NCBI GenBank assembly: GCA_026120035.1
Contig: JALRME010000021.1
Location: 310,001 to 374,000, forward strand
DNA length: 64,000 nucleotides
Direction of reading: 5' to 3'
Source: Coleophoma eucalyptorum
Lineage: Eukaryota > Ascomycota > Leotiomycetes > Helotiales > Dermateaceae
In this document: positions 24,718 to 37,445 of the stretch, piece by piece
Layout of the letters: every line of letters starts with the position of its first letter
Position numbering within the stretch: position 1 is the stretch's first letter
The notes under the pieces: generated by a model
Seen by the model: only the letters and a program-made list of their open reading frames with translations
Database searches by the model: none
Told to the model about the DNA's origin: nothing
Position numbers and translations under genes: made by a program

Positions 24718-25351
24718 TGAACGAATTCACAATTGTCGTTACATGGGCTTAACGCGTCGAACGGAAGACGCGTAGATGAGTTTGAACGCGAAGTACGGTG
24801 GCCGGGTTGACCATCGGCAAAAGCCCTAGTGATGGCCATCGAAGAAGCGTTAATTTACTAACCGTACTTTGTTGTCGTCCAGAGTTACGTAATCATAGGG
24901 TTATAATCGAGAGGCTCACGAGCCTTCCTTGTTTGTCGTAATCTCGGAATGGGGGGGTGCTATCCGTACCACTGTTCGTCCACTACTGCAATTTTGGTTG
25001 AACTCCGGGCGCAAGACACAACGCGGCGACATAGAGTAAGAGTTGGTGGTTGGATCTCCAATCAGCTTATCACCATCCCCCGCATTCGCAAGTTAGCAGG
25101 TTAGGCGAAAGGGTAAGGTAGTTAGTCAAGCAGGTAAGGCTAAGCTACGGAGACAAAAAGCCGCCATTCGCTCTACGCATTCCGTAATGGCCTTTTCGCA
25201 CTTGTACAGTACCCTTTCGTCTTCCCTTTCATCCCATCTTCCGACCTTTATTCCCTTGAGCACCCATTATTCCCATCAACCATTTCTCTCCGCCACGACA
25301 CAGCGCCTCTCTTTGGTCAGATAGCCGCTTGTCGTGTAACCACAGGTCACC
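24718..25351. other. divergent promoter of CTF18 and a Zn2Cys6 gene
   Basis: About 630 bases between divergent start codons. The CTF18-proximal part has clustered ACGCG motifs (listed separately). No gene is seen. Confidence 0.6.
24752..24791. promoter_or_regulatory. MCB-like cluster (ACGCGT x2, ACGCGA x1) upstream of CTF18
   Basis: ACGCGT occurs at 24752-24757 and 24768-24773, and ACGCGA at 24786-24791, all within 75 bases of the CTF18 ATG. ACGCGT is the MluI cell-cycle box bound by MBF in yeasts. Three such cores in 40 bases is unlikely by chance, whereas single copies elsewhere in the window are expected by chance. Confidence 0.6.
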
Positions 25352-27658
25352 ATGGACCCTGTGTCCCCAGTCATTCCGCCTGCTGCATCGCCCAGTATCA
25401 CAAGTACAACCTTTGCTGCGTCGCCCGATGTGAGCAGCGCCAATGGATCCCCGTCTACTTCGGAGCCGTTGAAAAAGAAGCAGAGGCGCAATAAGCCAAC
25501 CCTGTCGTGCGAAGAGTGTGTTGAGCGAAAAACCAAAGTCAGTAAAAGCAATTGTTGTGCCTTCCAAAGTCTCGACTTGTTTTCGACACGGACCCAAATC
25601 TCAACTTGATAAGCTTCAACCGAGATTTGGTAGTTACCTTATTTCCTTCACGTGAAATCGATTGGCGTCTGGGCTTTTGTAACATGGGATTGATCGTCGC
25701 CATGTGAATGCCCACGTTTCCAGAACATTTCCCCATCATTTCGGAGGCATATTCTAACTTTCCCATCTTTGAACTAACCTCGCGTTACACAACTTCTTCC
25801 TTCGACATCTCTGTCTTGCATGATTCGTTATTCCACACTCGCTTACATCGAGCAACAATTTATCAGATGGCTAACCCTGCGACAATAGTGTGATCGTGGC
25901 AGACCTCATTGCTTGGCATGTGAGTTCGCAATACTAATATCTTCCGTATTGAGAACTGATTTATCCCAGGTATAAAGAGGCAGACAGAATGTGTATACGC
26001 TCAAGTGGCAAATATACTGGAGTGAGTTCTCGTTTACAGACAATGAGACCTGCAAAATCCTAACCTCCATTTAGAGAGACGACCAGATCAGTTGCTAATG
26101 CCCGAAGAATGACCAAACCACCCAAAAGAAAAGGTCCGTCAACGCCAGGTCAGACCAATGGATTTGAGGCCCCAAGACAGGCTCCCGATCCAAATGCGCG
26201 AAGTGCTTCGCGAGGGTCCGGCTCCTCATCTAAAGGCCTACTTTCAAATGTCCCCTACTCGCATCCGACAGCATCAAATGTCTTTGGCATTGGTTCTGAA
26301 CACCCCTTTGCAAACTATTGGACATGCCAAGGAGGGCTTCCAGAAACTATATCTGTTCTGCCTGAGAAGGTACAGGCAGATATATTACTAGAGAGGTATT
26401 TCGAATGTGTAGATCCGGTCTATCCTATGATCCATAGGCAGACATTTTATGCCGACTATGAGCAATTCTGGTCATTAGCGCAATCCGAGAAAGACCGAGT
26501 TGATGGAGCTCTGGTAGCTCTCATATTTGCCATGCTAGCAATGGGCACACAGTTCGTAACGACAACTTTGCCTAAGGAACGGCAGCAAACAGCAGAATTC
26601 TATGTATCAGCATCTCATCAATCTCTCCGCATGAGTTCTTACCTCAACAAAGCTTCTGTCCGGTCAATACAGGCCATGGTATTGATCACTTACTTTTTGA
26701 TCAACGACAACCACGCTTCCGATGGCTGGGCATTTGCTGGAATCTTGATCAGGCAAGCGTACGCGATGGGGCTGCACCGAGATCCAAATATTGTCTCTCC
26801 GAACGCAAGTATATTTGAGAAGCAAGTACGGCGGAAATTGTGGCAGGCAGTGCTTTTACAAGATACCTTCCTCACGGTTCTCCTATCGTTGCCTCCTAGT
26901 GCAACCCATACAGATGTCAATGTCGAAGATCTGATTGATGACTCCTCAAGCATAGCAAACTCTAGCCCGATGGATACTGCATATATCAGAGGCTGCTGGA
27001 CACTTGCCAACCTTGTGCAAGAATCAATTTGTTCTCCCCGATCTCTCGACCTGCCGATCTGTTCCACAGCTAGACAGAAACACAAGCTTGTTGCCGACTT
27101 TCGCGCTGTCTATCGTTCTCTCCCAGATATTTTCCGCAGCTGGGACGCTGACTCTATCGCAACACTCGCACAGTCTAATAAACGAATTGTCCGACAGACC
27201 CTTTTCCTCACATCTAACTTCCATCACAACATGATGCTACTACATTCCAGTGCATCACCCGAAGTGCCTCCCAATATCAGAGGTGCTTTAGAGGCAGCAC
27301 ATGATGCCATCCAAGCTTTTTTCATACTCTATGCTCTGTTTGAGTCAGAGGCTAAGATCTGGTGGGTATTCAATCATCGCGCGTTCTTGGAAGCTTTGTG
27401 TATCGGTAATATATTGCGTGAGCAAGCAAAGGAAGAAGCTGGGCAGGAGGCGTTGGCTAAAGACCCGATATTTGCTAGGGCTAAAGCTGATATTGGTAAG
27501 TCGCTATCTATCCTGCGTAATTACGGATTCTTGTTTGTGGTTGCGCCTACTAAGCTCTCACAGTGAAAATGATTGATATCATGCAGAAGATGAGCGAAGG
27601 AGAACACGGGTCTGAGGTAGCCAAGACCAGAGTCGCTGTCTTAGCCAATTATATATAG
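25352..27658 (+). CDS. Zn2Cys6 transcription factor with fungal_trans domain
   Basis: Nuclear regulator of unknown target. Exons 25352-25537, 25889-25919, 25970-26021, 26075-27495 and 27564-27658 give 594 residues. The zinc cluster has Cys 53, 56, 63, 70, 73 and 80 and is spread over three exons. Exon 2 is only 31 bases and supplies CDRGRPHCLA, so the finger exists only in the fully spliced mRNA. Intron 1 is long (351 nt). The middle domain shows AMGLHRDPN and FEKQVRRKLWQAVLLQDTF, typical of fungal_trans. The last intron (GTAAGT...CACAG) removes an early stop and adds a C-terminal 31 residues ending VAVLANYI. The start ATG has a good CACCATGG context. Transcribed away from CTF18. Confidence 0.9.
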
Positions 27659-30114
27659 GCATTCCTACTGGCAGCGATATATCTAAACTAGATAACACCA
27701 CTACACACAGCCAAGATTCGCACGTCTATCGCCATGAATATATCATAATCACGCCCATCCAAGTCGCAAAGAATTGACGTAACGGTCATCTTGACCTAAG
27801 GGTCTTTGCGAAACTACCGCGCACTAATCGCGCTGTCAAACGGTTGCTGGGTTTGACACGTATCAGTTTCTGCGATGAATGGAGGGCTGGAAAGGCACGG
27901 CAGGGATGAGGGGTAGAATGCGAAGGTTTGCGTGGCTAGTTAAGATGGATTTGGCGAGAAACTGTAAGATCTCGACCGATGGATATGTTAATGATTATGA
28001 TGCAGCAAACCACCTTTGCTTGCCTCTGGCTGTTGCGGATTGAGTTACATCTATCGAGCTGCAGCACGTGGTCATTGGTCAGGAAGTCAGATGTCGTCGT
28101 GTATAAGTGATGTAAGATCAGATACCGTACGCGCGTTCGTAGGCAAACTGTGCATCCTTTTTGCGGTGTGAAGGTCCCGTCGCAACGTACATGCAGTGCA
28201 TACCACCTTACTGTACAGAAGCCGCCTTACTTCTCTCACCAAGATTCGAAGCTTGCAGAGACAAAGGGCTTAAGAACAAAAAAACTAGCACAAGCGAGGA
28301 ATGTTCCCGTTTCTATTTTGAACCCACAACTCCTTGTGCGGTATTAGCTTACGGACTTGGTCTGGACGCTAGAATACTGAACTTCTGGTCGGTGAGCAAG
28401 GCGAGACGGGACGGAAGGCGCTTGATCTTTTTTCTTCGGTCTACGACCTCTTTTTTGGGGGGGGGGGGGTACATTTTCACATTGTTTAAGTGTCCCCAGA
28501 AGGGAGCAAGTAGATAAGAACCGACAGTTTTATCAAGTTGATTTAAGCTTTTGCTCGTGCAGAGTGGGACACGCGGAGAAAAGCAAGCTCAGTCAGTCAA
28601 GTCACTTTGTAAGCTCGGTTCATCTGGGCCAATTTAGACTTCTCGAATGGAATGATAGGTCGAAGCACGTGTCGCTGCAGGACAGAAGCTTTGCAACGCC
28701 CAACCATCCCGTCGAACAACCCTCAGAACAAGCTGGCGACGCTAAAAGATCCATACCTACCCTACTGTAGAAGCTAAAGCTATCTTGTAGTGTGGAAACG
28801 GATTTCGGCTTTTGATTTGGGACCATTGGCGTATGTACAGTATTCGGTGAAATCATTCTGCGCCCGAGGGAATGTTTGGCTACGTACTTGCAGTGCGCTG
28901 CTGTGAGGGAGATAAAATCCTGCTCCACGGCGGCGTTGCCACGCCGGTAGAAGGCGCATCAAGTACGGAAATACGAAAGTACGGCAACCTCCTTCAATAT
29001 TTTTATCCTCTGGCCGCGGCCTTTCAGTTGAACAGGAGCCGGCTCTGATGTCATTTCAACATGGCAGAAGGTGTCGATCACTCAATGGCCCTAGTGCTGG
29101 GCAGGGCAGGGCAGGGCAGAATCCATGTTCGCTTGCTTCTCTGTTCAAGAGCTACGACCCATGCCCTTTCGTACCGTGTCGCCGCGTCGCCTACTTTGCA
29201 GCTCACACTCACTGGATTCTTGAGGATTTGCAAGATTCCACCTGCACAAGGGCTTGGCATGGCGTGCAGTAGCGTGTCCGATACGACCTTTCTATTCGCG
29301 GCTGCCAGAGGACGATTACATCTTGGCTGCCAGCGCTTCCAGGATAAGACCGAGAGCTGTAAACCAGGAACGCTCCGCTGCTAGGAGATCATATCATCCT
29401 TTTTCTTTTCTGAGCTGCGTGCGGGCTGTACTCGGTATGCACTCTGCCCTGCTCTGCTTTGTCTCCCGGTGGTGCAATGTTGCGCAACCAACGGGTACTA
29501 CTAAGCAGGTGGTAGGTATATATGACTGGTGTTGATGACCGGTGTCGGTCGTGTCGCTCCTGCGCTCTTGTCTCTCGTTTCTTCTTTGATCTCTCTGCCA
29601 GTCGCGGACGTCTGCTCTCACGGATCTCAATCCTGTCGTCCGTTCGTTCATCCCTTCTGAATTCTCCCAATTCCACTTGTCTCCAACCTTGCCTCCGCCC
29701 TCCTGTCGTCACTTCCCCACTCTGCATTCCACTCGGGTTCTGGATTAAGTCGCGCCCTTATCTTTCCCATCTCCAGTCTGGAGTCTTCGATCTCCAATCT
29801 CCAAACCAAGAAAATCACCAGACCGGGGCAAGGGGGAGACCTGTCCCAACCCCAGCTGCAGCAAGCAAGCTTAATGAACTTGTGATCTAGTGGGTCCACT
29901 GCTGGAAACTGACCGCGACCTTGGAAAGTGCCTTCTTTTTTCACTTACGCCGTCCATGCCGCTTTATTAGTTCCTTCACTCACACACACCTTCTTTCCTC
30001 GCCATCATCGTCGTTGCGTCGCAAACTCGCAGTTTTGTTCTTCAGCAGGTCAGAACGAGGATATGGAAATAGGTATTCCTCGTCGGTAGCGAACTTATTC
30101 GCTTGACCTTAGCC
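27659..30114. other. long intergenic region upstream of KRE6
   Basis: About 2.4 kb. The 3' half is probably the promoter and a long CT-rich 5' leader of KRE6. It contains a 13-base G run at 28457-28469. ORFs on both strands are short and have no protein-like conservation pattern. I see no gene. Confidence 0.5.
28457..28469. repeat. poly-G tract of 13
   Basis: Uninterrupted run of 13 G preceded by T6. Simple mononucleotide repeat; assembly length may be unreliable. Confidence 0.85.
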
Positions 30115-32440
30115 ATGACAGTTCAAGAAGTACCACCGGCTGCTGCCACTGGACGGGAGAGGGAGCAGGAGAGTGATAGTGTGCAAGCTGGACGCACGCC
30201 GTCGAGCCTGGAAGCGGAAAGGAATGTTGCAGAACTACAATCGACATCTACAACACCGGATTTGGGATTTTCGTCAAGCTCACCACCGTCACTATCACTG
30301 GGATTTTCAAGATCTCCACCACTAAGCAGAGCCGTTTCTAATGGAAGTCTGAGGAGACATTCTTATGCGCCGACAGTTTCATCGCCTCTCAACCCCTCTG
30401 TTACCACCGCATCTCTTAGCAGTAATGAGGCTGAACCAGCTGCCACAGGAAGTTCCTCGCCTATCGATTCCTCTTCATCGACAAATCTCCCCGGAGATTC
30501 TAGCCTGGGCAGCTCTCAAACGCAAGACAGTGTCCCACCAAAGAAATACAGGAGTGCACGGAACGCATTACAAGATCAATTGCATCCCAGGTTCGCTACT
30601 GGAAGCATCGCGTCCCACTTAGGACGATCAGAAACCCCCAAACACATCCAAGATCTGGGACAAGATTATTCCCGCTACCCGTCGTCAACAAGCGTAAACT
30701 CGAATCCAAAGCCAGCAGGCCAAAGCCGGCTTTCTAACACACCCGCCGCGCCTCTATTACGGAGCACGACCAAAAATCCTTTCAGTGACTCTCAGGCAGA
30801 TCTTCATACATGGGGGTTTCCGGATGATAGCATCGGAGCTTTTGATCCATACTATGGAGGTGAAAAGGGGTTCATTCTTTATACAGACGAGATAGAAGCA
30901 GATGATAAGCTTCACACACCAGGACCTGACGATGATACAGAATATCGACCGAAATTTTCTGATTACAATGACAGGCGGACTTTAGTGTCTGCAATTGGTG
31001 GAATATGTCTTATCCTAGGACTCATTTGTGTCTTCATTATCTTACCGGTTTTGACCTTCACAACAACTATTTATGGAAATGTTGAGAGTGATCCAAACTA
31101 CATTGACTATGGGCCTGCATGGGCGCACGTCAATAACGAGAGTTATGCTTTGCTAAAGAACGTGCGCAAGGGACTTATTGACCCAGATACGCCAGCACGT
31201 GCATATAATAGGACAAGCACTTTTGATGGCTCAACTCTCAATCTAGTTTTTAGCGACGAGTTTAACGTCAATGGGAGAACATTTTACCCTGGTGACGACC
31301 CGTACTGGACAGCTGCTGACCTTTGGTATGGAGCAACACAAGATTTGGAATGGTATTCTCCAGCAGCTGCTACCACTGGCAATGGTACACTACAATTGAC
31401 CTTGTCAAATTATCCAAATCACAATCTTCAATATCAGTCTGGAATGCTTAACAGCTGGAATCAGCTTTGTTTCAAGGGAGGTGTTATGGAAGTTTCAGTA
31501 TCGCTCGCAGGTCCGTCTGGAGTTCCTGGACTTTGGCCTGGAGTTTGGACGATGGGCAACCTTGGAAGGCCGGGATTCAAAGCTACAACCGAAGGGGTTT
31601 GGCCGTACACATACAACAAGTGCGATCATGGGATTACGCCTAACCAGTCTGATTCATCTGGCATATCATTCCTCCCAGGTCAAAAGTTCAGCGCGTGTAC
31701 GTGTCCAAGTGAGGACCATCCAAATCCGGGTACGGGGAGGGGAGCACCTGAAATCGATGTCTTGGAGGCTTCCGTGGATCCTAACAATCGTATTGGTGTT
31801 GTCACTCAAAGTGCACAGATTGCTCCTTTCGACATCTGGTATCGGCCGAATAGCGAGTTTATGCAGATTCCCAACTATGAGACCACACAGATGAACGTAT
31901 ACACTGGAGGGCCATATCAGCAAGCAGTCAGTGGGACGACGCTCCTCAACAACGCATGGTACGACGGTAACGCATATCAGAAATATGCATTCGAATATAT
32001 CCCAGGAGAGTCCACTGGCAAACTTGCATGGTTTGTTGGTGAAGACCAGACATTCATGGTTGATGGGCGCGCGATCGGTCCTAATGGAAATGTCGGTGCG
32101 CGCCAGATCTCCGAAGAGCCGATGTCCATGGTCCTCAATCTCGGGTTCTCGAATTCATGGACCCAGATCTTGCTCGATGGCCTCAAATTTCCGACGGTTA
32201 TGAATATCGATTATGTCCGTATCTATCAAAGACCGGGTTACGAGAGCATTACGTGTGATCCGCCGGGGTATCCGACGACAGAATACATTGCAAATCATCC
32301 AGAACCTTATAAAAACCCAAATCTTACCGTGAGTCTTGTGGACAGAATTTGGGGTTTATGGGAGATTGCTAATTGTTGATATGTAGGCCTGGAACCAGAC
32401 CGGTTATTCTTGGCCTAAGAATACTCTTATGGGCTGTTGA
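30115..32440 (+). CDS. KRE6: KRE6/SKN1 beta-1,6-glucan synthesis protein
   Basis: Type II membrane protein of the secretory pathway, required for cell-wall beta-1,6-glucan in yeast. Exons 30115-32328 and 32387-32440 give 755 residues. The N-terminal 285 residues are cytosolic, Ser-rich and low complexity. A single membrane segment lies at about residues 290-315 (ICLILGLICVFIILPVLTF). The luminal part is a GH16-like SKN1 domain with FSDEFNVNGRTFYPGDDPYW, GVPGLWPGVWTMGNLGRPG and the catalytic-type APEIDVLEA near residue 545. The tiny last exon completes the family ending WPKNTLMGC. The ATG at 30115 was taken as the start, because upstream in-frame codons do not include an ATG. Confidence 0.95.
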
Positions 32441-34325
32441 AGAAGCTTGCACTTGTACAGACATAAATTCACAACCCCAACATAAAAAGCACACCTTATA
32501 ATAACTTGCTACATAATTCGCCTAACGTTGGAAAATCCACGATCTCACTTCTTATTATACGATAGAATGATATATACATAATCATGGCTGGGTTTGTGAT
32601 GGGGTTTTGGCTTGGCTAGGCTAGAGGATACCTCGGGAAATAGCGGTTTAGGTTTTGTTTCCAATGGCGTCCTTGGATTGCTTGCATCTTAGATAGGCCA
32701 GGTGTATTGGAGTAATTATTTTTCATTGTTCTCTGACTGTTGGCTTGGGGCATATAAGCGTGGAGCTTTGGCGTTCTCTTTTGATTCAAGTATTGGGGAT
32801 GGCATAGTGAGGGCTTGGAGTATGTATATATCAGGGAAGCTGGATGGCCTCGATATTGAGTGCGACAAACTGGGATTCAGCGGTATGCTATTGATCCATC
32901 TTCGGTGCTTGAGTAGGAAGTGGAAAGGGGATATAGTACAATGAGAGAAGAATACCTTAAATCTCTTGTGTACAACCCGAAATACTCTTTCCACAACAAC
33001 TTACGTTCCTTTCCCGTCAACTTTCCATGCTTTAACTGTGCCAGTGCTCATTAGTAGGCCTATACCATGTGTTGAGCAAACCTCTTGAAAAAGCCCCGTC
33101 TTCTAGCTCAGCTCCCTTCGAATAGAATTATAGAGCTAAAGCAGAGGTAGAGCCACTTCAAAGCTTAGACATCCTATCTCACGCAACCGCGCGCTCGGGT
33201 CGAAGGTGTAAGGAAGTGTGCAGATATAGGAACCTTGTGTCATGTCGTCTAAGTAAGCATCTTACCTCCTCTAGACTCGAATTCAGATCTATCAATATCT
33301 CCCAGGAAGCTTGGCTTCAGGCTGGCTCTGGGATTTTCACGTACTTTGAAAAGGGTGGTTGTATACCGCAATCCGCATGTCTTGACGAGGCGAGGTAGAG
33401 GCTAAGGGAGAAAGAAAGGTGGTGTGCGGCACATCTGGTGCGAGTTGGGTCGCCTGGCCTTTTAAGTTTCTGCGCCATGTGAAACCGACTTCTCTAGGCA
33501 AGGTCCTTTAGAATCCAGAGCTCCCAAAATTCTTTTTTCCCCTTATCGCTCATTTTCTCTGGAGCAAAAGTCCGGGGAAATGCCTAGCCAAGCCAAGACT
33601 CATATCAATGCATGGTTATGTCATCCTTCCGCCTCGACTCCGTCCATCAGAACAAAACAACAAACAACAAACAAAGGCAGTAAGCAAATAGTTGTGCGCC
33701 AGGAATTCATCTTCTATTCATCCTGAGAGAACGTTATGGCTCTTATTCTGCTACAGGACTGCCAGTGAGGAGACTCCATTTTGTCTTATCGCAGTGGCTT
33801 GCATCTGGAAAAGCCATCTTTTCTTTTTCTCTCTGCTGGTGTATCCTTTCCTTTTCCTTATCGGAAGCTATCCTTCCTCTATGGGGTTCTGAGCTCACAA
33901 CCCCTCCTTTTTCCCACATGACTGGTTTTTTGTCTCAACTTCACTTCTGATCTCAATCTATTACCTTATCAGTTCTCCTGAGAAGAAGAAGCCACGAGAT
34001 ACGAACTTATTATGGTGCTAACGCGGTACGGGATGTGTGAAGGATTGGGTTAATTGATTATTCATACGCATCGCATACATCGCAATTACAACCTCGTTTT
34101 CACAACACCCGGAAAATCCTACACCATCCGCGCCGACGACCAGCACCCACACTCGACCGCAAACCAGAGAAGATTCCCGGCTTATCGCGTACTCGAGCTC
34201 GAAATATCGCGATCCTTATTTTGGGCGTTACGGGAAGAGGAACTACGCTATGTTCGAGTTGCTCAGAGATCAATAACAAGGGATCTTCTGTTCAGGAAGG
34301 ACAGGCTTGCGCTGGATCGGATCGC
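32441..34325. other. intergenic region between KRE6 and the TOK channel
   Basis: About 1.9 kb containing the KRE6 3' UTR and the TOK promoter and leader. Short ORFs (for example 32716-32994 minus and 34054-34437 plus) have no supporting splice structure or recognisable domain. No gene is seen. Confidence 0.5.
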
Positions 34326-37132
34326 ATGGCTTCTTCAACAGGCTCAATGGCGACACAGAGGAATGCGAAAAGTTTGGGACCTGCGGAAAGTCCAGAGAGG
34401 ACCGGCGCAGTGCACAAGATTGGCAAGCTCAAGTTGAGAGGGAAGACAGATGATCTGCCACAGTATGCTTCCCGCTTGAGAACCTGCGAGAATGAACACA
34501 AATTAATGCACTGCGTGCTTCTAGAGACTGGTGGTTCGCTTCCACGGCCATTCCCCTCCTCGCTGCCACGATCGGGCCCTTAGCTAACGTCCTCTCCATC
34601 ACTGCACTGGTATCGAAATGGCGAGATCGTCTTCCGAACAATGGTCAATTGCCGAAGGGGTCGGATGTTTTTGGCGATGGGATTCAAGATCCGCGTTGGT
34701 GAGTTATCACCAATTTCGAAGAAGACAAGAATCGTTCCAAAATGCTAAGATTTTATTATCCAGGGAAATTATTCTCAATGCTATCTCCCTCGGTTGCGGA
34801 TTCTTTGGGAATTTTTGCTTGCTTTTGAACTTCACCAAGCGTGTTCGGTATATTATTGCTCTACCATTGACGATTATCACTTGGTATTTTGCCACTGGTA
34901 TTGTACGGTGCCCATCCATTTTCCATGAGCTGGGCTGATATTTACCAGCTGATCGGCATTACTGTCGCCATGAACATCTATGTCCCCCCGGTCCGACCTG
35001 GCGAGACGTACTCCCAGGGTTTCTGGTCCGCTATCCTTGCAGCTGTATTCTATCTGATCGGATCCATGATACTTATGATAAACATGCTTGGGTATTTTCT
35101 AGGTCATTACCCGCAACATTTTGATTTGGATGATGATCAGCGGACCCTGATTCTTCAAACAATGATGTTCTTCATTTGGCTAGCTGGTGGAGCTGGCGTT
35201 TTTTCCAAGGTTTGCGGCTTTAAATATGCTGATGCTTTGTATTTTTGCGATGTCACCATCTTGACCGTAGGATTTGGTGATATCGTGGCCAATAATAAAT
35301 TAAGCAGAGGCTTGGTCTTTCCATATTCTGTCATTGGTATTATATTCTTAGGTTTAATGATCAACAGTATTCGGAAGTTTGCGGCAGGCATGTCGAAAGA
35401 CAAGGTGATTCGTGCTCATCAGCTTAAAGAGCGAGATCGCACAATTGGCCGTTCTGTCACGAGCGAGAAAGAGTTACGAGAGCGTCTCGGACTTCCACCA
35501 CGAAGAGAATCTGATGTTGGACGGCGGGGATCTAAGTCGAGTCGACGAGAGTCCCTTAGTCAATATGGACAATTCAATGTACAGGGACGAACCATCACCT
35601 TTCTAGAACGTGCGACTCCTGGTATTGGTGGCGGAAGAGGCGGTGCGGGACGGATTCATAAATCAACGAAACCGCTCAGTCGCGATGCCAAAGTCCAGGA
35701 GAGAGCCTCGGGTAGAACCCAGGAAGCACGACGGGAGAATCGACGACAGAAGTTGATTCTTTTAACAGAGGAGAAGGATCGCTTCGAGGCTATGCGCGAG
35801 ATCCAACAGCATACGAGCAAGTTCAAGCAGTATATTGCCTTGAGCATGTCGGTCCTAGCGTTTGCTACATTGTGGTGCATCGGTGCCTTGGTCTTCTATT
35901 ATGCGGAGCATCGTATCCAAGGTCTCTCATATTTCGAAGCATTGTACTTTTGTTATGTGTCGCTACTTACAATTGGTTATGGTGACTTCAGTCCAAGATC
36001 AAACGCTGGAAAGCAGTTTTTTATTGTCTGGTCTTTGGTCGCTATTCCGACAATGACAATTTTGATTTCAGATATGGGTGATACGGTAGTTTCAGCTATC
36101 AACCGTGGCACATTCACCTTGGCGGATTGGACGATCATGCCAAAGGCTGGCGTGTGGGCGGATTTTTTGAACAAGCATCCTAAACTGAAAGAATGGCTTG
36201 AGCGAAAGACAAGAGAGCGGATAGAGAAGAAGCGCGTTCAGCGAGGCTTTGAGCTACAGAATCCTGACGCAGATGACGAAGAAGCTGATATCGGCCTTGG
36301 ACCGGACATCACGATTGGAGCAATACATCGCGAAGCACCGTCGCTTGAGAAGCTAGCAGAAGAGAAGCCGGAAATTACTGAGCATGACTTGGCTCGCAAA
36401 CTTGCATTGGCTATCAAGAGGACAGCCAATGACCTACGATTAGATCACCCGAAGAAATATAGCTATGAGGAATGGGTCGAATTCACACGTTTGATTCGCT
36501 TTAGTAGGAAGTCTCCACAAGAGGTAGAAGACGAGGAGGAAGAGGAGGGACTTATTGACTGGGATTGGATTGGTGAAGACAGTCCTATGTTAGCTGATGT
36601 CAGTGAGAGTGAATGGGTCTTAGATCGCCTTTGCGAGAGCTTGAATCGCTATACTAGAAGGCAGGCCCGCAAGGTATATATGTCTCATTCCCTTACTGTT
36701 CTCATGCGCTTATTCTAACGCCCTTTGAACAAACAGAGCTCAAGAAAGCCGCCTCCCACTGGTCATAGTAATCACACTCTCAGCAACCCTCACATCGAAT
36801 CACCGGGTTTCTCACATTCTAGAACCGGCTCGTCAGATCGAGACTCAAAGATTGAACACTACCCAGCCCACCCAGGACCTCGCCACCCACATCGTCATCC
36901 TCAACCAGACCTATCTCCTATCACACATAGTAACGTCCTTACTCACGGTCCTGAGGGAATCAGAATCACCCGTGCTCATACCGCACCTGCTCACCCGGTT
37001 CCCGTCTCTGTGTCAAAGGTTCAGGGAAACATGGATTCTGTGCCTGAAACGATAGATATGGGGAGCAGTGGGAGTGGGAGTGGGAGCGAGACAGCAGTTG
37101 CGAGTGACAGTTTGAATAGCAATGGTCTTTAG
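34326..37132 (+). CDS. TOK1: TOK-type outwardly rectifying potassium channel
   Basis: Fungal plasma-membrane K+ channel with eight membrane segments and two pore loops. Exons are 34326-34462, 34526-34698, 34764-34902, 34949-36674 and 36737-37132, giving 856 residues. After a short cytosolic N-terminus come WWFASTAIPLLAATIGPLAN and three further membrane helices built from exons 2-4. Pore 1 has TVGFGD near residue 255 and pore 2 has TIGYGD near residue 490. Between them is a basic, Ser/Arg/Gly-rich cytosolic linker of about 150 residues, then FKQYIALSMSVLAFATLWC. The long C-terminus is acidic, then His/Pro/Ser-rich, ending with an SGSGSGS run. Intron 3 is only 46 bases with a GTACGG donor, chosen because it gives WYFATGILIGITVAMN. 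The start is the first in-frame ATG; the frame stays open upstream. Confidence 0.9.
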
Positions 37133-37381
37133 TACCAAGAGCCTATGTGCGTGAGTTATAATAGGGAATGGCAATGCTATTTAGCGCAGCTGGTTTTTGC
37201 AGATTTTGTATAAATTTGGGAGAGAAACTATAATGATTGTGTTTTGGATTAGAAAAGCCATTGAGTTGTATTGAATGGCATATATTGATAGGAAATCTAG
37301 CCTGTATTATACATACTACGGAAAGACTTGGATGCGGGTATTTTGTTCGCTTGTTTCAGGGGCTGTAATCTAAATCCATTA

Positions 37382-37430
37382 ACGCGAAGTCATGAGGTCA
37401 TTTTTGCCACCCGTGACTCGACGCGTCGCG
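37382..37430. promoter_or_regulatory. ACGCG motif cluster upstream of the LSH-type gene
   Basis: ACGCGAAG at 37382 and a palindromic CGACGCGTCG followed by CGAAGCGCG at about 37419-37436. These are MBF/E2F-like cores roughly 470-520 bases before the ATG. Functional assignment is inference. Confidence 0.35.
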
Positions 37431-37445
37431 AAGCGCGTTCTGTGT

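Noticed and set aside
29389..29944. Overlapping ORFs upstream of KRE6
   Set aside because: Low-complexity R/E/S/P composition on both strands fits a long CT-rich leader, not a gene.
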